Shown: piece after piece, positions 10,860-22,853 of the stretch
Numbering within the stretch: position 1 is the first letter of the stretch
Layout of the letters: the number at the start of each line of letters is the position of its first letter
Source of the DNA: Mantis religiosa
Lineage: Eukaryota; Arthropoda; Insecta; Mantodea; Mantidae
Direction: 5' to 3'
DNA length: 64,000 bases
Assembly (NCBI GenBank): GCA_030765055.1
Contig: CM060950.1
Span: 19,265,229-19,329,228, forward strand
The notes under the pieces: model-generated
Told to the model about the DNA's origin: nothing
Seen by the model: only the letters and a program-made list of their open reading frames with translations
The model's database searches: none
Position numbers and translations under genes: made by a program

Positions 10860-11000
10860 TATTAATTACAAAAGTCACAATATGCAAGGTGTCCTCATCG
10901 TTTACATTACAGTACGGGCAAGAAAAGTTGAGCCCTGGATTTACGGTGTGGTTTGGGCAGAGGGGAAGAAGCTATAGCCAACGCTCTTTTGTTTCTGCAG
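10860..11000 (-). pseudogene. non-LTR retrotransposon C-terminal zinc-knuckle remnant
   Basis: On the minus strand PGLNFSCPYCNVNDEDTLHIV is readable. C-x2-C followed about ten residues later by H resembles the CCHC-type motif at the end of many LINE polymerases. The flanks are broken by stops. It is too short for clade assignment. Confidence 0.4.
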
Positions 11001-11454
11001 TGTGGTCAACCTTGACAAACACAGTTCAGCAAAATAGCGTGTAAGATAAGCGAAGATATCACAAGTAAAGTTGCATCCTCTGAAAACATTCCTTAGTTTT
11101 ACCCACGCCAGCTTAATTGCATTCAGATCACAGTTATACGGTGATAGACGATCTTGCTTTCAAACTCAAGAAATGCTTAAAATGAACTGTAATCCTCAGC
11201 AACTGTTTTCTTTTCCAGGCAGAATGATCCCCTTGTAAATATTTGGGGCGACATAGAGAGAGAAGCTTTTGGTTGATTGGTTATTCATGTGGAATGACAA
11301 GTCCTTCACATGGTGACCGGCTTTTAAAAGAGTTGACTATCACTTAATACTACAGTATTCTCCAATTCCCATTGTACCTATAACAAAATATGTAATAAGA
11401 CCATTTCTGCCATAACATCCACAAATGTTCATACAAATATAAATCATTTTCAAG

Positions 11455-11930
11455 TAAATGCTGATGTACATTACCACCACACTCGTAACAAGGATAACCT
11501 GGCAATTCGAGCGCACCAAACGAGTTTTTGTGAAGGAAGCTTTAACTACAAAGGGATAATGTTATACAATAGACTTCAAAATTCATTTAAACAAGGTGCA
11601 TCATTAAAACACTTTAAGAATAAGGTTAAGACATTTTTGTATGCAACACTGTTTTTATATGGTTAATGAATTTTTAGAACTATAACCATGTAAATGAGCA
11701 CTTCGAGCATAGTACATACACAAACCTGTAATATTTATATTATGGCATGTCTGGTAGTAAATTAGTGTATGCAAATGCCACATGAAACCATAGGAAAGCT
11801 GCTTACTGTGTATATTGTATGTAATCAATTTGACTTTATGTATATACTGTATTTATATATTTTGACGTGTCTCATAACATGTATATGTTGCCAAGGACAA
11901 ACTAAAATCCTAATTCTAATTCTAACATAT
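11455..11930 (+). pseudogene. LINE reverse transcriptase C-terminus and 3' tail
   Basis: The plus strand reads HHTRNKDNLAIRAHQTSF, then GIMLYNRLQNSF and LKHFKNKVKTFLYA with a stop. This resembles the extreme C-terminus of Jockey/CR1-type polymerases (Y-N-T-R-N, L-Y-N-x-L-P-x-x-I, F-K-x-x-L-K). Downstream the tail ends in short repeats CCTAATTCTAATTCTAAC near 11910, consistent with a LINE 3' terminus. Severely 5'-truncated. Confidence 0.6.
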
Positions 11931-12908
11931 GACTGTTGTAAACTGGTTAGCTAATTAACCTCGACATTGATCAAAACGAAATATGGTGGACATGATAAAG
12001 CTTAGCGTATTAGCCACTACATGTCAGTGTATAGCGCATTTCAAATTTCAAAGATGTCATCTGTGTTTACGGAGTTAAACGAAAGTTACCGAATGAGGAC
12101 TTCGAACACGATCGCTCTTCTTATCGCGCGCATATAGTACTTATACCTTCTATATTATCTACACTTTGTGATATATTACAGAAGTATGTAGAATAATGAG
12201 TCGAAATACGCCTTCAGGGGGTACTTACCTCACATGCTACGTGATTTTAAGAGCACAGCAAATGAGAATGGTATTAAAATTGATGTGTTTACACTGTGTT
12301 TGGTGAACTTGGTACTTAGGATTGAGTTGGGTTAGCTTAGATGCAGAGAAGATTCCATACTGAAACCTATAAATAGGTCGTTGTACGTCAGACGCCTGTG
12401 AGAAAGAGATGAGATGGTAGTACTCTACGAGCGTGACGGAACCAGGACTAGTGGTGCGAGCTAGCGTGGAGGTTCCTAACGTGAGCTGCAGATACTTTAT
12501 CTCTGCGCCAGAATTAGTCATCGTGCAGCTGCACGGGGTTCGAAAGCTCCCAAGCATCAGAACAGGTGATTACAATGCTACCCCAACGCGAAGAACAGCA
12601 ACGTGTACAATATTCTATCATAGCAGCGCTACACTCGCCCATTGCCGACACTTCCGACTCTCAAAAGACGGGATTAAAATGAAAATGAAAGAAAATGCAG
12701 CGACGAAAAGTCGCGTAAGGTAATGTATCCAACCCAGCATTCGCATAGACCAAGAAAAGCACCGGCAAAGCTTTTGGTCAGATTTGTCAGCCATGAAGAT
12801 CGAACTCGATAGCACCCATTTGCGAGTCCCAAGAGTTACCGCCTGAGTGGTGGTCCCTAGGAAGACAATTCTTATTCATACTCATTTCTTTGTCAGTAAA
12901 CTAAGTCA
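11931..12908. other. unassigned
   Basis: Short open stretches exist near 12240-12720 on both strands but show no recognised motif. The overlap of opposed frames suggests chance. Confidence 0.4.
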
Positions 12909-13125
12909 GCCCGCCTCCGTAGCGTATATGGTAGCGTGTCTGCCTCACGTTCAAGAGGTCCCGAGTTCGAATCTCGGTTAGGGTGAGATACCTGTATAAG
13001 GTTTTTCCGAGGTTTTCCCTTATTCTGATAGATGAACTTCGGGTAACTCTGAGCTCCATGGACCCCGGACACATCATTTCATTCATTTCATTCATCGTCC
13101 GATATGACTTAACGTTGGAGGATGT
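12909..13125 (+). repeat. SINE-B copy
   Basis: Starts GCCCGCCTCCGTAGCG and has TCTGCCTCACGTTCAAG with box B GAGTTCGAATCTCGG. The body contains GAGCTCCATGGACCCC and ends in ATGACTTAACGTTGGAGG. The head resembles tRNA-Val (CAC) around the anticodon. No clear target duplication. Confidence 0.88.
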
Positions 13126-13499
13126 CTTTCACGCAGTCGTAAGAAGCCGTGAACTGTAGTTTCCAGGTTAGCCAATCGGCTGAAGTTTAATGCAATTGTT
13201 GGGCAAAACTAAATGAAATGCACAAGCGGTAACATTGGATTATGAACCACGACACTCAGTTGTTACTTTAGCAAAGCACAGGCCTTTTTAATTCAAACTG
13301 TTTGTAATGTCAGATTCCACGACTCTAGATGAAACCTGTGAGAAGTGCTACAGTACGTTTACGACAAAACTTGGCCGGCAGGTATATCGCCCGTGTAACC
13401 TTCGATACATTTACCTGCGCGTCTGTCCTACATCCGTTCTAGTCGTCACACGTCCGCGAGTCTTCCGTTTAAATCCAGTTCACACGTGAATAAGATATA

Positions 13500-13941
13500 G
13501 AAAGACAGGAAATATGGGGAAGTCTAGAAAATTTGAAAGCATTAAAGTTTTACAAGCAAATAAAATGAAACTTGGGACGAGAAGCATATGTAGATTACTG
13601 CAATAGGCAAGAGAGAGAAGGGTTAGCTTGGATGCGAACAGAAACAATATGTCTAAGAGAGATAAGATATAGGGAAAAGGAAATTTGTGAATTGTGTGGG
13701 GGAAAAGAAAGCATAAAACACTATGTAACAGAATGCGAGGAGGTTGCAATGTGGAGAAAAAAATGTCTGGGAGGAAAAATGGGAGAAAGTAGAGAAGAGG
13801 ATAGTAGCTACAAAAATGTTAACGGGCAGGGAGGTAAAGAAGGCAAGAAGTATTGGTGAGTTGTTGCAGAAAGTAAAAGAAAAATGGGCCAGAAATGTAA
13901 AGAATATAAGAAAGGAAGATGAGGGGGAAGAACGGGACTAA
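13500..13941 (+). pseudogene. LINE polymerase C-terminal region with CCHC motif
   Basis: Readable as REGLAWMRTETICLREIRY, CELCGGKESIKHYVTEC (C-x2-C-x7-H-x4-C) and, in the next frame after a one-base shift near 13760, EKVEKRIVATKMLTGREVKKA ending with a stop at 13941. The order matches the C-terminal zinc-knuckle tail of non-LTR retrotransposon polymerases. The RT core is absent. Purine-rich coding strand. Confidence 0.6.
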
Positions 13942-14269
13942 TTAAGTAACAAGGAGGCATCGAGGTTAAGAGCTACTTGGCAGAGCAAAAGACCAGGATG
14001 GCATGTAAGCCAAGGTAGCAACAAGGTAAGGACACATAAATGTAGCCTAAAGTTGTAAACTTAAAATTTTGGAATATGCTTAGTAAAAATGTAATCTAAA
14101 ATCTAAAACATTATACGTGTTTAGAAGCCACAATCATTTAGTTTTGCTTGAAAGTTTCATCGAAATGCCTCGATGGAGTATAGTGTTTATGCACGATATA
14201 TATGTGTGTTTACATAATCTTATAGGGAAGTTGTAAGGCAACTTGAAACTAAACTTTCTGGCGTGCGTG

Positions 14270-14776
14270 TTCCGAGTACAGGACGTTCATTTGGTTGCAA
14301 ATTTATTCAGGGAGACCGGATCAATTCGTTATAGGAAAATAAAGGTAAAAGGGCGTGTGCTTACGGAGCAGAAGTTAGAAAAAATCAGAGAAAGGTTAAA
14401 ACGGTCACCTCGATAGCGACTCTTTAGGTGCCATGCACAAGAAACTAACATTTCGAAAGCTTTGGCAAGGAAAGCAACAAAATATATAAAACTCAGTACA
14501 TTCAAGGTTACTGATGCCCAGGAATTCGTACCACGAGTTCAACAGAATCGGGGAAATGTCTCTAATTGGATTTCGAGGAATGTTAATAATGAAACAATCG
14601 ATCCACAATTAATACGTGTCAGTGACGAAGCGTACGTCGTCAAAAACCGATATTATGCCACCCACAAACACAATTTCGTTCATGAAAGTCCCTTGCATGG
14701 TCAAAAATTCGGAGTATGTTGTGCAGTAAGTGGACACATTATAAGAGATAATATTTTTATGGATGTATCATAATGC
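14270..14776 (+). pseudogene. IS630/Tc1-like transposase remnant, N-terminal and first catalytic part
   Basis: Translation in changing frames gives RETGSIRYRKIKVKGRVLT, EQKLEKIRERLKRSPR, then ARKATKYIKLSTFKV and RVSDEAYVVKNRYYATHKHN. The segment VSDEAY corresponds to the first catalytic aspartate motif (F-S-D-E-A), and HESPLHGQKFGVCCAVSG follows as usual in this insect transposase group. It is broken at about 14796 by mariner M3 and continues at 16040. Frameshifts and stops make it inactive. Confidence 0.75.
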
Positions 14777-14796
14777 ACAAAGATACAGATATAATA

Positions 14797-16023
14797 CGAG
14801 TGTCGTTCAAGTCAATCCAGGACTTTGTTTAAAAACAAATAGCAGAAAAAATGTCAAGATGCGGAAAGTGAATTTATTTTTCCACGTAATCTCTAACTAC
14901 AGTTATACACTTATCCCAGCGCTTGACTAACGTCTGAAATGCTTCGGCACGACAGAACCATTGTAGGACATCATGCTTCACTTCATCATCAGTGTTGAAA
15001 CGTTTTCCTCCAAGGAATTCCTTCAGAGGCCGAAACAGATGAAAATCACTTGGCGCTAAGTCAGGACTATAGGGCTGAGTTCCATGATTGTTTGGAATGT
15101 GCGTTGAGCCATATGCGGTCATGCCTTGTTTTGCAAAAAGAGAACATCCTTTGTGATAAAATCCGTAAACTCTTATGCACATCGCGCAGAACACGACAGT
15201 AATACTCACTGTTGATAGTGACACAATGGGGAAAAAAGTCAACGTGAATAGTGCCCTGTTTATCCCAGAATACATCACTTTACCAGTAGACACAAGTGTT
15301 CGAAATTTCTTGGGAGGTGGTGAGTTTGATGCTGTTTTAGATTCTGGGGTGAAATGGTGAACCCATGCTTCGTCTCATGTAATGATGCGATTCAGGAAAT
15401 CCCGACCTTACCTTTCATAGCGGTCCTTCAGTTCTCTACAGACTTCAACCCTTCTGCTGTCATTCAAAAGCAGGCAGCTGCTTTGGGACCCAGCGTGCAC
15501 TTACTTATCGGAACAAGAAATGATCATAAATTATTGTGTTCACTGTTCCTAACGACAGATTACACACACTTGGAGTTTATTGACAGGTTATGCGGCAATT
15601 GTCCAGGATCAGCTGCTCCACGCGCTGAATGTTCTCAGGAATGACTACCGTGGGCTGTGATCCACCACGACTAGGATCGTCAGTGATCAAGATACGGCCA
15701 TCTTTGAAGCGCTTACACCATTCAAAAATCTTACAGCGACTGAGTGCCTCATCACCGTACTGAGCCTGAAGTCTTCTGTAAATTTCAGCAAATTTTATTC
15801 CCTCGTTTAATAAAAACTTCATCACAACTCGCTGTTCCATGTGGGCGTTCACACTGTTGTCCGACATCTTGAATAACGGTCTATCCAGAAGCACGGGAGG
15901 TGAGCGCCGTCTACCAGTAAAAGGACAGAGGTGCCACTGTCTACTACATACAAAACCTCCAGTCTAGGCTTCCATTTAAAGCTGAATAAAAGAGATGTCC
16001 CGGATTGACTTGAACGACCATCG
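14797..16023 (-). mobile_element. mariner-type DNA transposon M3
   Basis: Ends are CGAGTGTCGTTCAAGTCAAT and, on the other strand, CGATGGTCGTTCAAGTCAAT, each flanked by TA (14795-14796 and 16024-16025). The length of 1227 bp is slightly short of a standard mariner because of internal loss. Terminal sequence and transposase differ from M1 and M2, so this is a third subfamily. It interrupts the IS630-like copy at 14270-16392. Confidence 0.93.
14874..15894 (-). pseudogene. mariner transposase (M3), internally deleted
   Basis: The N-terminal part (15894-15577) shows MSDNSVNAHMEQRVVMKFLL, RRLQAQYGDEALSR and CKIFEWCKRFKDGR, the helix-turn-helix region. The C-terminal part (15293-14874) shows YSPDLAPSDFHLF with the third catalytic aspartate and KRWDKCITVVRDYVEK to the stop. 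Much of the region between, including where the first catalytic DETW motif should be, is deleted or scrambled around 15300-15580. Confidence 0.9.
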
Positions 16024-16039
16024 TACATTGGCACCATGT

Positions 16040-16392
16040 TTTGAACAGCTGACGGATATTGCATGTCCATATGGATATTTCCAACAGGACTCTACCAACG
16101 CGCATACAGCTGATAAGTGAATGCAATTTATTGCGAAAAGTTTTAAGGATAGAATCATTAGTAAAGGGTTATGACTCCTTGAATTTTAAGGCATCCAATT
16201 TTTATTTATGGGACAAATTGAAAAATTTATTCAAAACTAATCCCCATACATTGGAAGAATTGAAACTAAATATTAGGACAGAAGTTAACGCCACTTTGGA
16301 AGCTGGAATACTGCTTGTGGGTGGTAATTTCCTCAGGAAATGCCGTAAATGTATTGCTGCAAATGTGCGACATTCCCGATTTCTTCTGTGAA
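16040..16392 (+). pseudogene. IS630/Tc1-like transposase remnant, C-terminal part
   Basis: Resumes the copy interrupted by M3. FQQDSTNAHTA near 16080 carries the second catalytic aspartate. SKGL and SNFYLWDKLKNLFKTNPHTL (third catalytic region; the expected D before F is lost) follow, then RCRKCIAANVRHSRFLL and a stop. Together with 14270-14776 it gives one transposase of ordinary length. Confidence 0.75.
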
Positions 16393-16657
16393 AGGATATG
16401 TTTTGTGTTAAGTTTGATTTCACGTCCATGCATGTGTCACTGGGAGAGGAGCCACACAGGGAGAGGAGCCGTGCGACTGCCAGCCAAGTTTCGTAGCATA
16501 CGTATTTTATTACGTATGTCATACAATTTTATTCATGGGCTAAGCGAACCCGATAGTAGCGCAGTGCTGCACCTTCTAGAGGTGGTAGAGGAAAGCGAAT
16601 CTAAGTATTACGTTACGAGCAGCGGCTGTCATTGAAGTAATTGATAACCGGGCATGG

Positions 16658-17032
16658 ATAGATATATGTATATATATATATATATAAGGGCGCTCAACTA
16701 CGGCGGTCATCAGCGCCCTTTAAGAAACTAGTCATGGCAAAAGCCAGATATAAAACTTTCTAAAAACTATACAAGTGTAACAAAACCTATTAAAAATACA
16801 CGTACATAAAAAACATCAATCAAAACCTACTAAAAATTTCGTTCACTAAATCCTAAACTCTAAACCAGACAAGAATCTAAAAACCTTCACGGGTCTCCAC
16901 GCACGGCCTGCACGTGGGTGGGCCTGTTGACCGTCTCCCTCAACCACGAAGAGGAGCCCACTCGAGGGAGACTGTTGGCTCGGGAACCCGGGTGCGCCAA
17001 ACCCGTACCTACCGAAGTAGGCCCCTGGGGCG
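16658..17032 (-). mobile_element. retroposon with 13-bp target duplication and 3' hairpin
   Basis: Flanked by perfect 13-bp direct repeats TAACCGGGCATGG at 16645-16657 and 17033-17045. On the minus strand the GC-rich body ends in a hairpin, GGGCGCTGATGACC to GAGCGCCC (16687-16717), followed by a TA-rich tail. This is a typical retroposon 3' end. A short open frame on the minus strand could be the end of a LINE polymerase. It is a SINE or a strongly 5'-truncated LINE. Confidence 0.75.
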
Positions 17033-17045
17033 TAACCGGGCATGG

Positions 17046-18540
17046 GATCCCATAAAGCTTTAAAGAGATATGAAGTTTACGAGTCTCGCAGTATATAACT
17101 GCTGATGTCAGTCCCGGGGACAACACGCAGGGATAGTCCGGTTCGCAACGCGTAGCTACAGTTTCATTATAACTACTGCTCGCCACGCAGATAGATCTGT
17201 CTTCCAGGTAGTGCAAGGTGTTTGACATATTACGTTAATAGCATTACTTTCACAGCAATTATTGGACAATCTCCGTTTCATAAATAAGAAGTTTTGGGTA
17301 TTATCAGTAACCATTAAACAGCTTGAAGAATGTAATTTCGAGCTGTCTGAAAGCAGTCGAGGAGGTGTCTGCAAAAATTAACAATATACAGAATGTACCA
17401 CCTACGAAACGAGAAAAAATAAAAATAAATAAATAATAAATAAATTGTCCAGTATTCTACACAAAAGTGCTGTATCTTCATTGCTGCGTAATATAGGAAA
17501 TAAACTAAGTCTCGGAAAAATATTGATTTGTGTTACTCATATGCACCCTTAACGTCATGTGCCATTGAACAAACTTTCTCCCAATATGTTTATATTGTTT
17601 CAGCGAAAGGCGTAGAAAATTCACATTCGACAATTTACGAATGAGCATGGTTATTCACTGTAATTCCCGCATCGAAAGCAATGAGGAGGATGGCATATTG
17701 TAACGTAGGTTACATTTTGTATCCGTACCGAAGTGTACACACACAGCGCTTCCGTATACTTGTTGACACGGACGTTTGTTGATGTCTCGCTTGACCTTGT
17801 ATAGTACCTGTGCGCGTACATTGATTACTAAGGTGTATACGATCCGATGTCTGTTGATAACTAATCTTAGGAGGTGAATAAGAAGCCTACCAAGGGATAA
17901 CACAGGAATAGCTAATATAACAAGAACTCCATTTTATATTAGTTGATTAACACTTAGGCAGCTCCTTCCCTTCTTCATTCATTCCTCTTTACCTGGGCAC
18001 TGTTTCCTGATATAAATATTGAAGTTGCTTTAGTTTTGGAGAGCTTTCAAGTATGCCATAGTTTTATTTCTTTGTCTTAAAAGGTAAGTATAGTGAATTA
18101 AAAATTCATAAGGTAACTGTAGCACATATGGCCTAGTCGCTATTTCTTGGTAACTACGATGGTAATCTGCTAGATGGCTGCTCATTCACGTTTGGTAAGC
18201 TATTTAAATCATATCCGTGTTACAGCCAGTGTGCAGTGACTAACAGCCATTTCACAGTTGAGATTCGTTTGTTTGCCGCCCAAGTGTTATTATTTTATGC
18301 AGGCAAGCTTGCTGTGTTTTCTGATACATTAGAATTTTTCTACCGTGTCAATTACTTCATGTAACTATCCTGTTTTAAATTAGGTATATAATAAATTTTA
18401 TGAATGCAGCAACCTTTGTGTTGTTATATGTGTGAAATGAGTTGCTTGTAATGTGGATCCAACATGGCCTATTAGGTCATACTGAGTATACATTTTAGCC
18501 ATACCAGGCCATATTGGGTATAGAGTTTTACTGATAACTT
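17046..18540. other. unassigned AT-rich stretch
   Basis: No terminal repeats or coding motifs recognised. A simple A/T repeat lies at 17415-17445. A short polypyrimidine tract ending in CTGTAG at 18550-18559 lies immediately before the next element's coding region and could be a splice acceptor. Confidence 0.4.
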
Positions 18541-18559
18541 TTGTATTTATTTTCTGTAG

Positions 18560-19232
18560 TAATGATTTCAAATCACGATAAGATACGCGGTCGATGGAGC
18601 CTAGATGACCTAAGAAAAGCTGTGGAAGCCATCAGTAAGACAAAAATGCCAGACTATAAAGCAGAAAAGGAATTGGCAATTCTACGAAGAACTTTCCGTA
18701 GTAAAGTCAAATCTGGATGTAAAATCAAAGCAAAATTGGGGCAAAAGTTTACTTTGTCTGAAGAACAAACTGGTGAACTCTGTGCACGTATAATGGGATT
18801 GGCAGAAGTGGCATATCCAATAACAACAAACATTTTAAGATTATGTGTCTACAGATTATGCAAGAAAAATAATATTACTCATAACTTTTCTGATGTTAAG
18901 CAGATTGCAAGCCGCAAGTGGGCAAGGAAACTTATATCAGAAAATCCCAAACTCTTAATCCAGCTAGCACACAGAAGTTAAACCAAGTAGTTGTTCAAGA
19001 TCGTTTTCAAAAGGTTAAAACTCTTCTTGAAGAAATTGGTATTTTTGGAAATCCTGAAGGACTTTTTAACATTGGATGGGAAAGGTTGCAGACTGAATTT
19101 ACACAAAAAACCATGGGTACTCGCAAAAAAGGATGCACGCAGAGTACACATAATTGGCAATGAACAGAGAGAAAATGTAACTGTTGTCTCTTGTGCAGTT
19201 GCAACAGGAGCAGCTGTTCAAAAAAATCCTTA
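18560..19232 (+). pseudogene. pogo/Tigger-like (CENP-B/Jerky type) transposase, 5' half
   Basis: The N-terminus reads GRWSLDDLRKAVEAI, a psq-type helix-turn-helix start. Next come LRRTFRSKVKSG, a linker, and TLSEEQTGELCARIMGLAEV and TTNILRLCVYRLCKKNNI, matching the CENP-B-type second DNA-binding domain, then RKWARKLISENPKL. The frame shifts near 18970. FNPEGL-like text and LDGKGCRLNLHKKPWVLAKK then give the first catalytic aspartate region, followed by RVHIIGNEQRENVTVVSCAV. It stops at 19232, so the rest of the DDE domain is missing. Confidence 0.75.
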
Positions 19233-19268
19233 AAATCGTTCTCACATAGACAAGTGTATCAGTATATA

Positions 19269-19378
19269 ATGGATGAATGAATGAATGAATGAATGAATGA
19301 ATGAATGAATGAATGAATGAATGAATGAATGAATGAATGAATGAATGAATGAATGAATGAATGAATGAATGAATGAAT
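19269..19378. repeat. tetranucleotide microsatellite (GAAT)n
   Basis: About 27 uninterrupted units of TGAA/GAAT. The open frame seen on the minus strand (repeating FIHS) is a product of the repeat and not a gene. Confidence 0.98.
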
Positions 19379-19439
19379 TCCTGTAGTGCCTAAGTGGAGC
19401 ATAGGGCCTTCTGAACCTCGCAAACCCTAAGCCTGCAGG

Positions 19440-22325
19440 CAATGGGTTGAGAATCAGAAGTGTCGCTATCGGAGATTCCAGGATGGGGGATCAGCCCATA
19501 GCCGGAGGTGAAAGTTCAGTTTATATTATCTGGTGATAATAAACATAATGCATACTCTAAATCACATTTCGTTAGTTTAATTAGTCTCCATTATTTTAAA
19601 TATGCTACTAACAGAAATTAAATGGTCCGTATTGGGAATACAGTGCACTCAATTTGGCCAAAACTAATCCTTTTGTATATTTGTTACTGTGGCTTGTGTA
19701 ATCATTTTAGTTGTTCCACATCATAATATTACATGTCCAGTTTGATAAACTTTATATTGTAGGCAAACGCAATAATTTATTGCCACTCACAAAAATGTAA
19801 AATAATAATTATCCTTAGGTAAGCCATATGGGGTACAGTTACCTTATATAAATTATATACAACAGAAACATTAGTGTTAAAATACAACACTTTTTGAATT
19901 TATAACATAACAAGGGTTACAGTGTTTAGTAAGGGATTTGTTTGTTCTGTGTTTCCCACAATGCATAACTAGCTCGCACGTATTATAAGTAACACAGAGG
20001 GAAACAGCCCATATAAAAATAATAATACTAAAACAAATGTATGACGGTTGTCTCGCAATGTTATGGGGCAGGCTTGCGTCACTGCTGGCGTCACACTAGG
20101 ATAAAACGTTACAGAAATAGTAACGATCAATGACCAGCAATTTAATTTGAAGTATTGTTACATGTCAGTGTGTCAATTTACGTAAACTCAGGTCATCCAC
20201 GGGGGGAAATCATGCTGCAACTTGCATCATCAGGAAAATTTAGGGCAGGGTTTAAAAAAATTACGGGTGATAAAAATATATTTTAAAAAATCTGCATATC
20301 TATTTACCTGGTTTCTGGAATCTATACCAGGCCTTATTATGCAAACTTCATTTTAACTTTCTTCATTTTTAAAAAAAATACACAAAACAATTTACAAATT
20401 TTGCAGATATAATCTGCTTGCTACCTTAACGAACTAACTAAAGTTACAGTAACCTTACAAATCTATTCATCTATCTAAAACAGTCTTTCTTCTACTCCAA
20501 CAATATAAATCAAATCTACATTTCTACTACAGCTCTAATTGCTATAACCAGTGATTTAGTTGGACCGGAACGGGCCGGAACGCCGGTCCGGAATATATTT
20601 TCCTGCGTTAGAATGACGTAACGTTTTTGCATTCAGTAAGAAAATCGTTTGTAATACACACATAGTGCTAACACGTCATGGGGGTACTCTAGCGGACTAA
20701 TGTCGGACATTTCGGTTTTGTATTCATAAAATACGGTCGCTTTTATAATTCTGGGTAGTTTGGCTACACTGCTATTGGATTTGGAGACCGGGAAGTGAGC
20801 TCAGCTTTCTTACACTCGTTATGTTTTTGTAGATACAAGTTTTATTTTAAGTGTATCGTTTCTTCGATGAGAGGGAACGATACACTTCCTGCTGGTCTGG
20901 CAGAACGTGTCTGGTCACATTATATCTTTGTTTATGAATGGTTCGTTATCTCTATTTACTCTAGAGAGTTCAAAGCAGCATTATTCAGTTACTCTTCCAT
21001 GAAAAAGTGTATCAGCTGGATCAATGAGATACGATCCACCACCCACCCCTTACTACTGCCAAAACAATCCAATTGAGTTAATGTGTACTCAAATTATGTT
21101 GCAAATAGAAATAATGTTTTCAAACTGACTGACGTTGAACGACTTATTCACAAAGAAATAAGCCAAAGTGTTCAAAGTACATATTTCTTTTATCACGTCA
21201 TGTCAAATGTTTACGTTTCAGTTCTGAGTAATTTCAAATATACATTCACGTACATATGCCAACCAATAATGATGTTCATTACAGTGCTTACGTCGCAATG
21301 CATTGTTATGATATAATGGTATCTACTTTATTTATTTGTATTAGGAAAACTATTTGAGCTAAAAATATGGGGTTTTTACGGTTATGTTAAATACATTACT
21401 CTCTCTCCTTCCTTGTGGATCAGTTTTTGCAAAATTTGAATTTTTATCTTAGCGCGAATAGCATTTCATACAGATTGATTGGGTTGGCGCTCGTTACATA
21501 CCACTTAGCGGGAAAGCAATACGACAACACCGCTGGATTCCGATTGGTTGTTCACCTAGTAGCGCTCAAGGAAAAACACCTTCCCATTTGAAACACATAA
21601 TACATCCTACAGAAGATGAAAAAATGAAACCATTTCTACTTACTACAGGATGTCTTGAGAAAGTTAGCAAATTCAACTATCGCGCAGTTGACTAAAGTTG
21701 CTGTGGCCCGAAGAGATTCAATACGACTGAACTGCACCGTGAGGCTGAGGTACAATTATAATTGGGAGGAATTCAAGTGATAAGGACCAATGTGGTTAGG
21801 GGTAATCAACAGAACCAATTCTGGCAAAGGTATGCCTTCCACTTTCCTCGTCAAGTATACCACAAACGTCTGTGTTTATTGCATTTAAATACAAACTATT
21901 ACAATCCTCGCCTTACAGGCGTCACAGATTACAAACAACCTTTTGAGACTACCACTACTTTACCCCGGGTGACATACGCCAAACCGAGAAATAGGGTGGA
22001 GTTCAAGCATATTTGAAAACCCAAATATTCACGTAGATAAATTTGGTGTTTCGAGAAATACTCCCCTAACAATCGCGGAAGTATGACCCAGGCAATTTAC
22101 GGTCAGAACAGCCATTCTATAAAGTACTATCACTTGAAGCTTAAGTCCAAAACAAAAAATAAATCACCTCCGCTCACCAGGAAAGCCGAGTCACGACTGC
22201 CTTACCTCGCTTCTCGGTGGTACCCGGGAGGACAGGCAAAGCGATGACCATGTGCCCTCGGGGGAAAAACAGGAAACAGAACAAATGAAACGCGTCAAAA
22301 GAAGGTGCAATCAGCACACGACAAC
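19440..22325. other. unassigned AT-rich region
   Basis: No protein motif recognised. A GC-rich patch at 20568-20600 with repeated CCGGAACG/CGGTCCGG follows CAGTGATTT and could be one end of a hAT-type element, but no matching opposite end was found. Open stretches at 20795-21316 and 21762-22016 show no family signature. Confidence 0.4.
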
Positions 22326-22328
22326 ATC

Positions 22329-22853
22329 TTACTTATCATCAGACATGCTGCACCATATATGAAAATGCTGTAATAGCGTTAAAAGTGCTGTTTTCACGTG
22401 ACCTGCGTAGCACCTGGCGTTCACAGTGCTTGTTTCCAGAGGCTGGCAAAGTGATTTCCAGTATTCAGGGTAGGTAAATTGAATCCCTTGACCCGCAATT
22501 GTGACAAAATATCCCCTCCCAAATAGCAGGAGGAAATATTGAATCTGTAGCAATGTATATATCCAGAATGTAGTCACAGAACTGTTGAATTTTTGTGTCT
22601 CCTGGTTGTACAGCCACCAGACCTTCGACAAAGCAGTCCTCTACGTCGTCTGGGTTTAAAAGGGGAAGTCCAAAGTAATCTTTAAAAAATTTATCTTTTT
22701 CTGAGTTTGATTTGTATTCCTTTGACAGACCTAGGATTTGCACTTTGCGCCACCAATTTTATCCTAAATGCAGACGACACTCTTTTAGTACAACTGAAGG
22801 CCAAACAAGCGTTGCGGCATTGTAAATAGCTGCTTCACAGTCTATAAAGATCG
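22329..22853 (-). pseudogene. MULE-type transposase remnant, C-terminal part
   Basis: The minus strand reads PKAIFIDCEAAIYNAATLVW, KECRLHLG, NWWRKVQILGLSKEYKS, then FGLPLLNPDDVEDCFVEGL, IQQFCDYILDIYI and DSIFPPAIWE. This order (D-x-E-x-A-x-x-N-A, C-x-F-H-L, then N-P-x-x-V-x-D-C-F) is that of the catalytic and following region of insect MULE-like transposases with FLYWCH relatives. Frame changes near 22480. Its N-terminal continuation lies beyond repeat Z at 23599-23830. Confidence 0.7.

Noticed and set aside
12909..12985. Functional tRNA-Val gene
   Set aside because: Repeated at a dozen places with the same non-tRNA body following, so it is the head of SINE-B.
19242..19442. Frame with repeating FIHS
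   Set aside because: Product of the (GAAT)n array.
20560..20602. CAGTGATTT followed by CCGGAACG repeats as a hAT-type terminal repeat
   Set aside because: No inverted partner and no 8-bp duplication found in the window; kept only as a remark.
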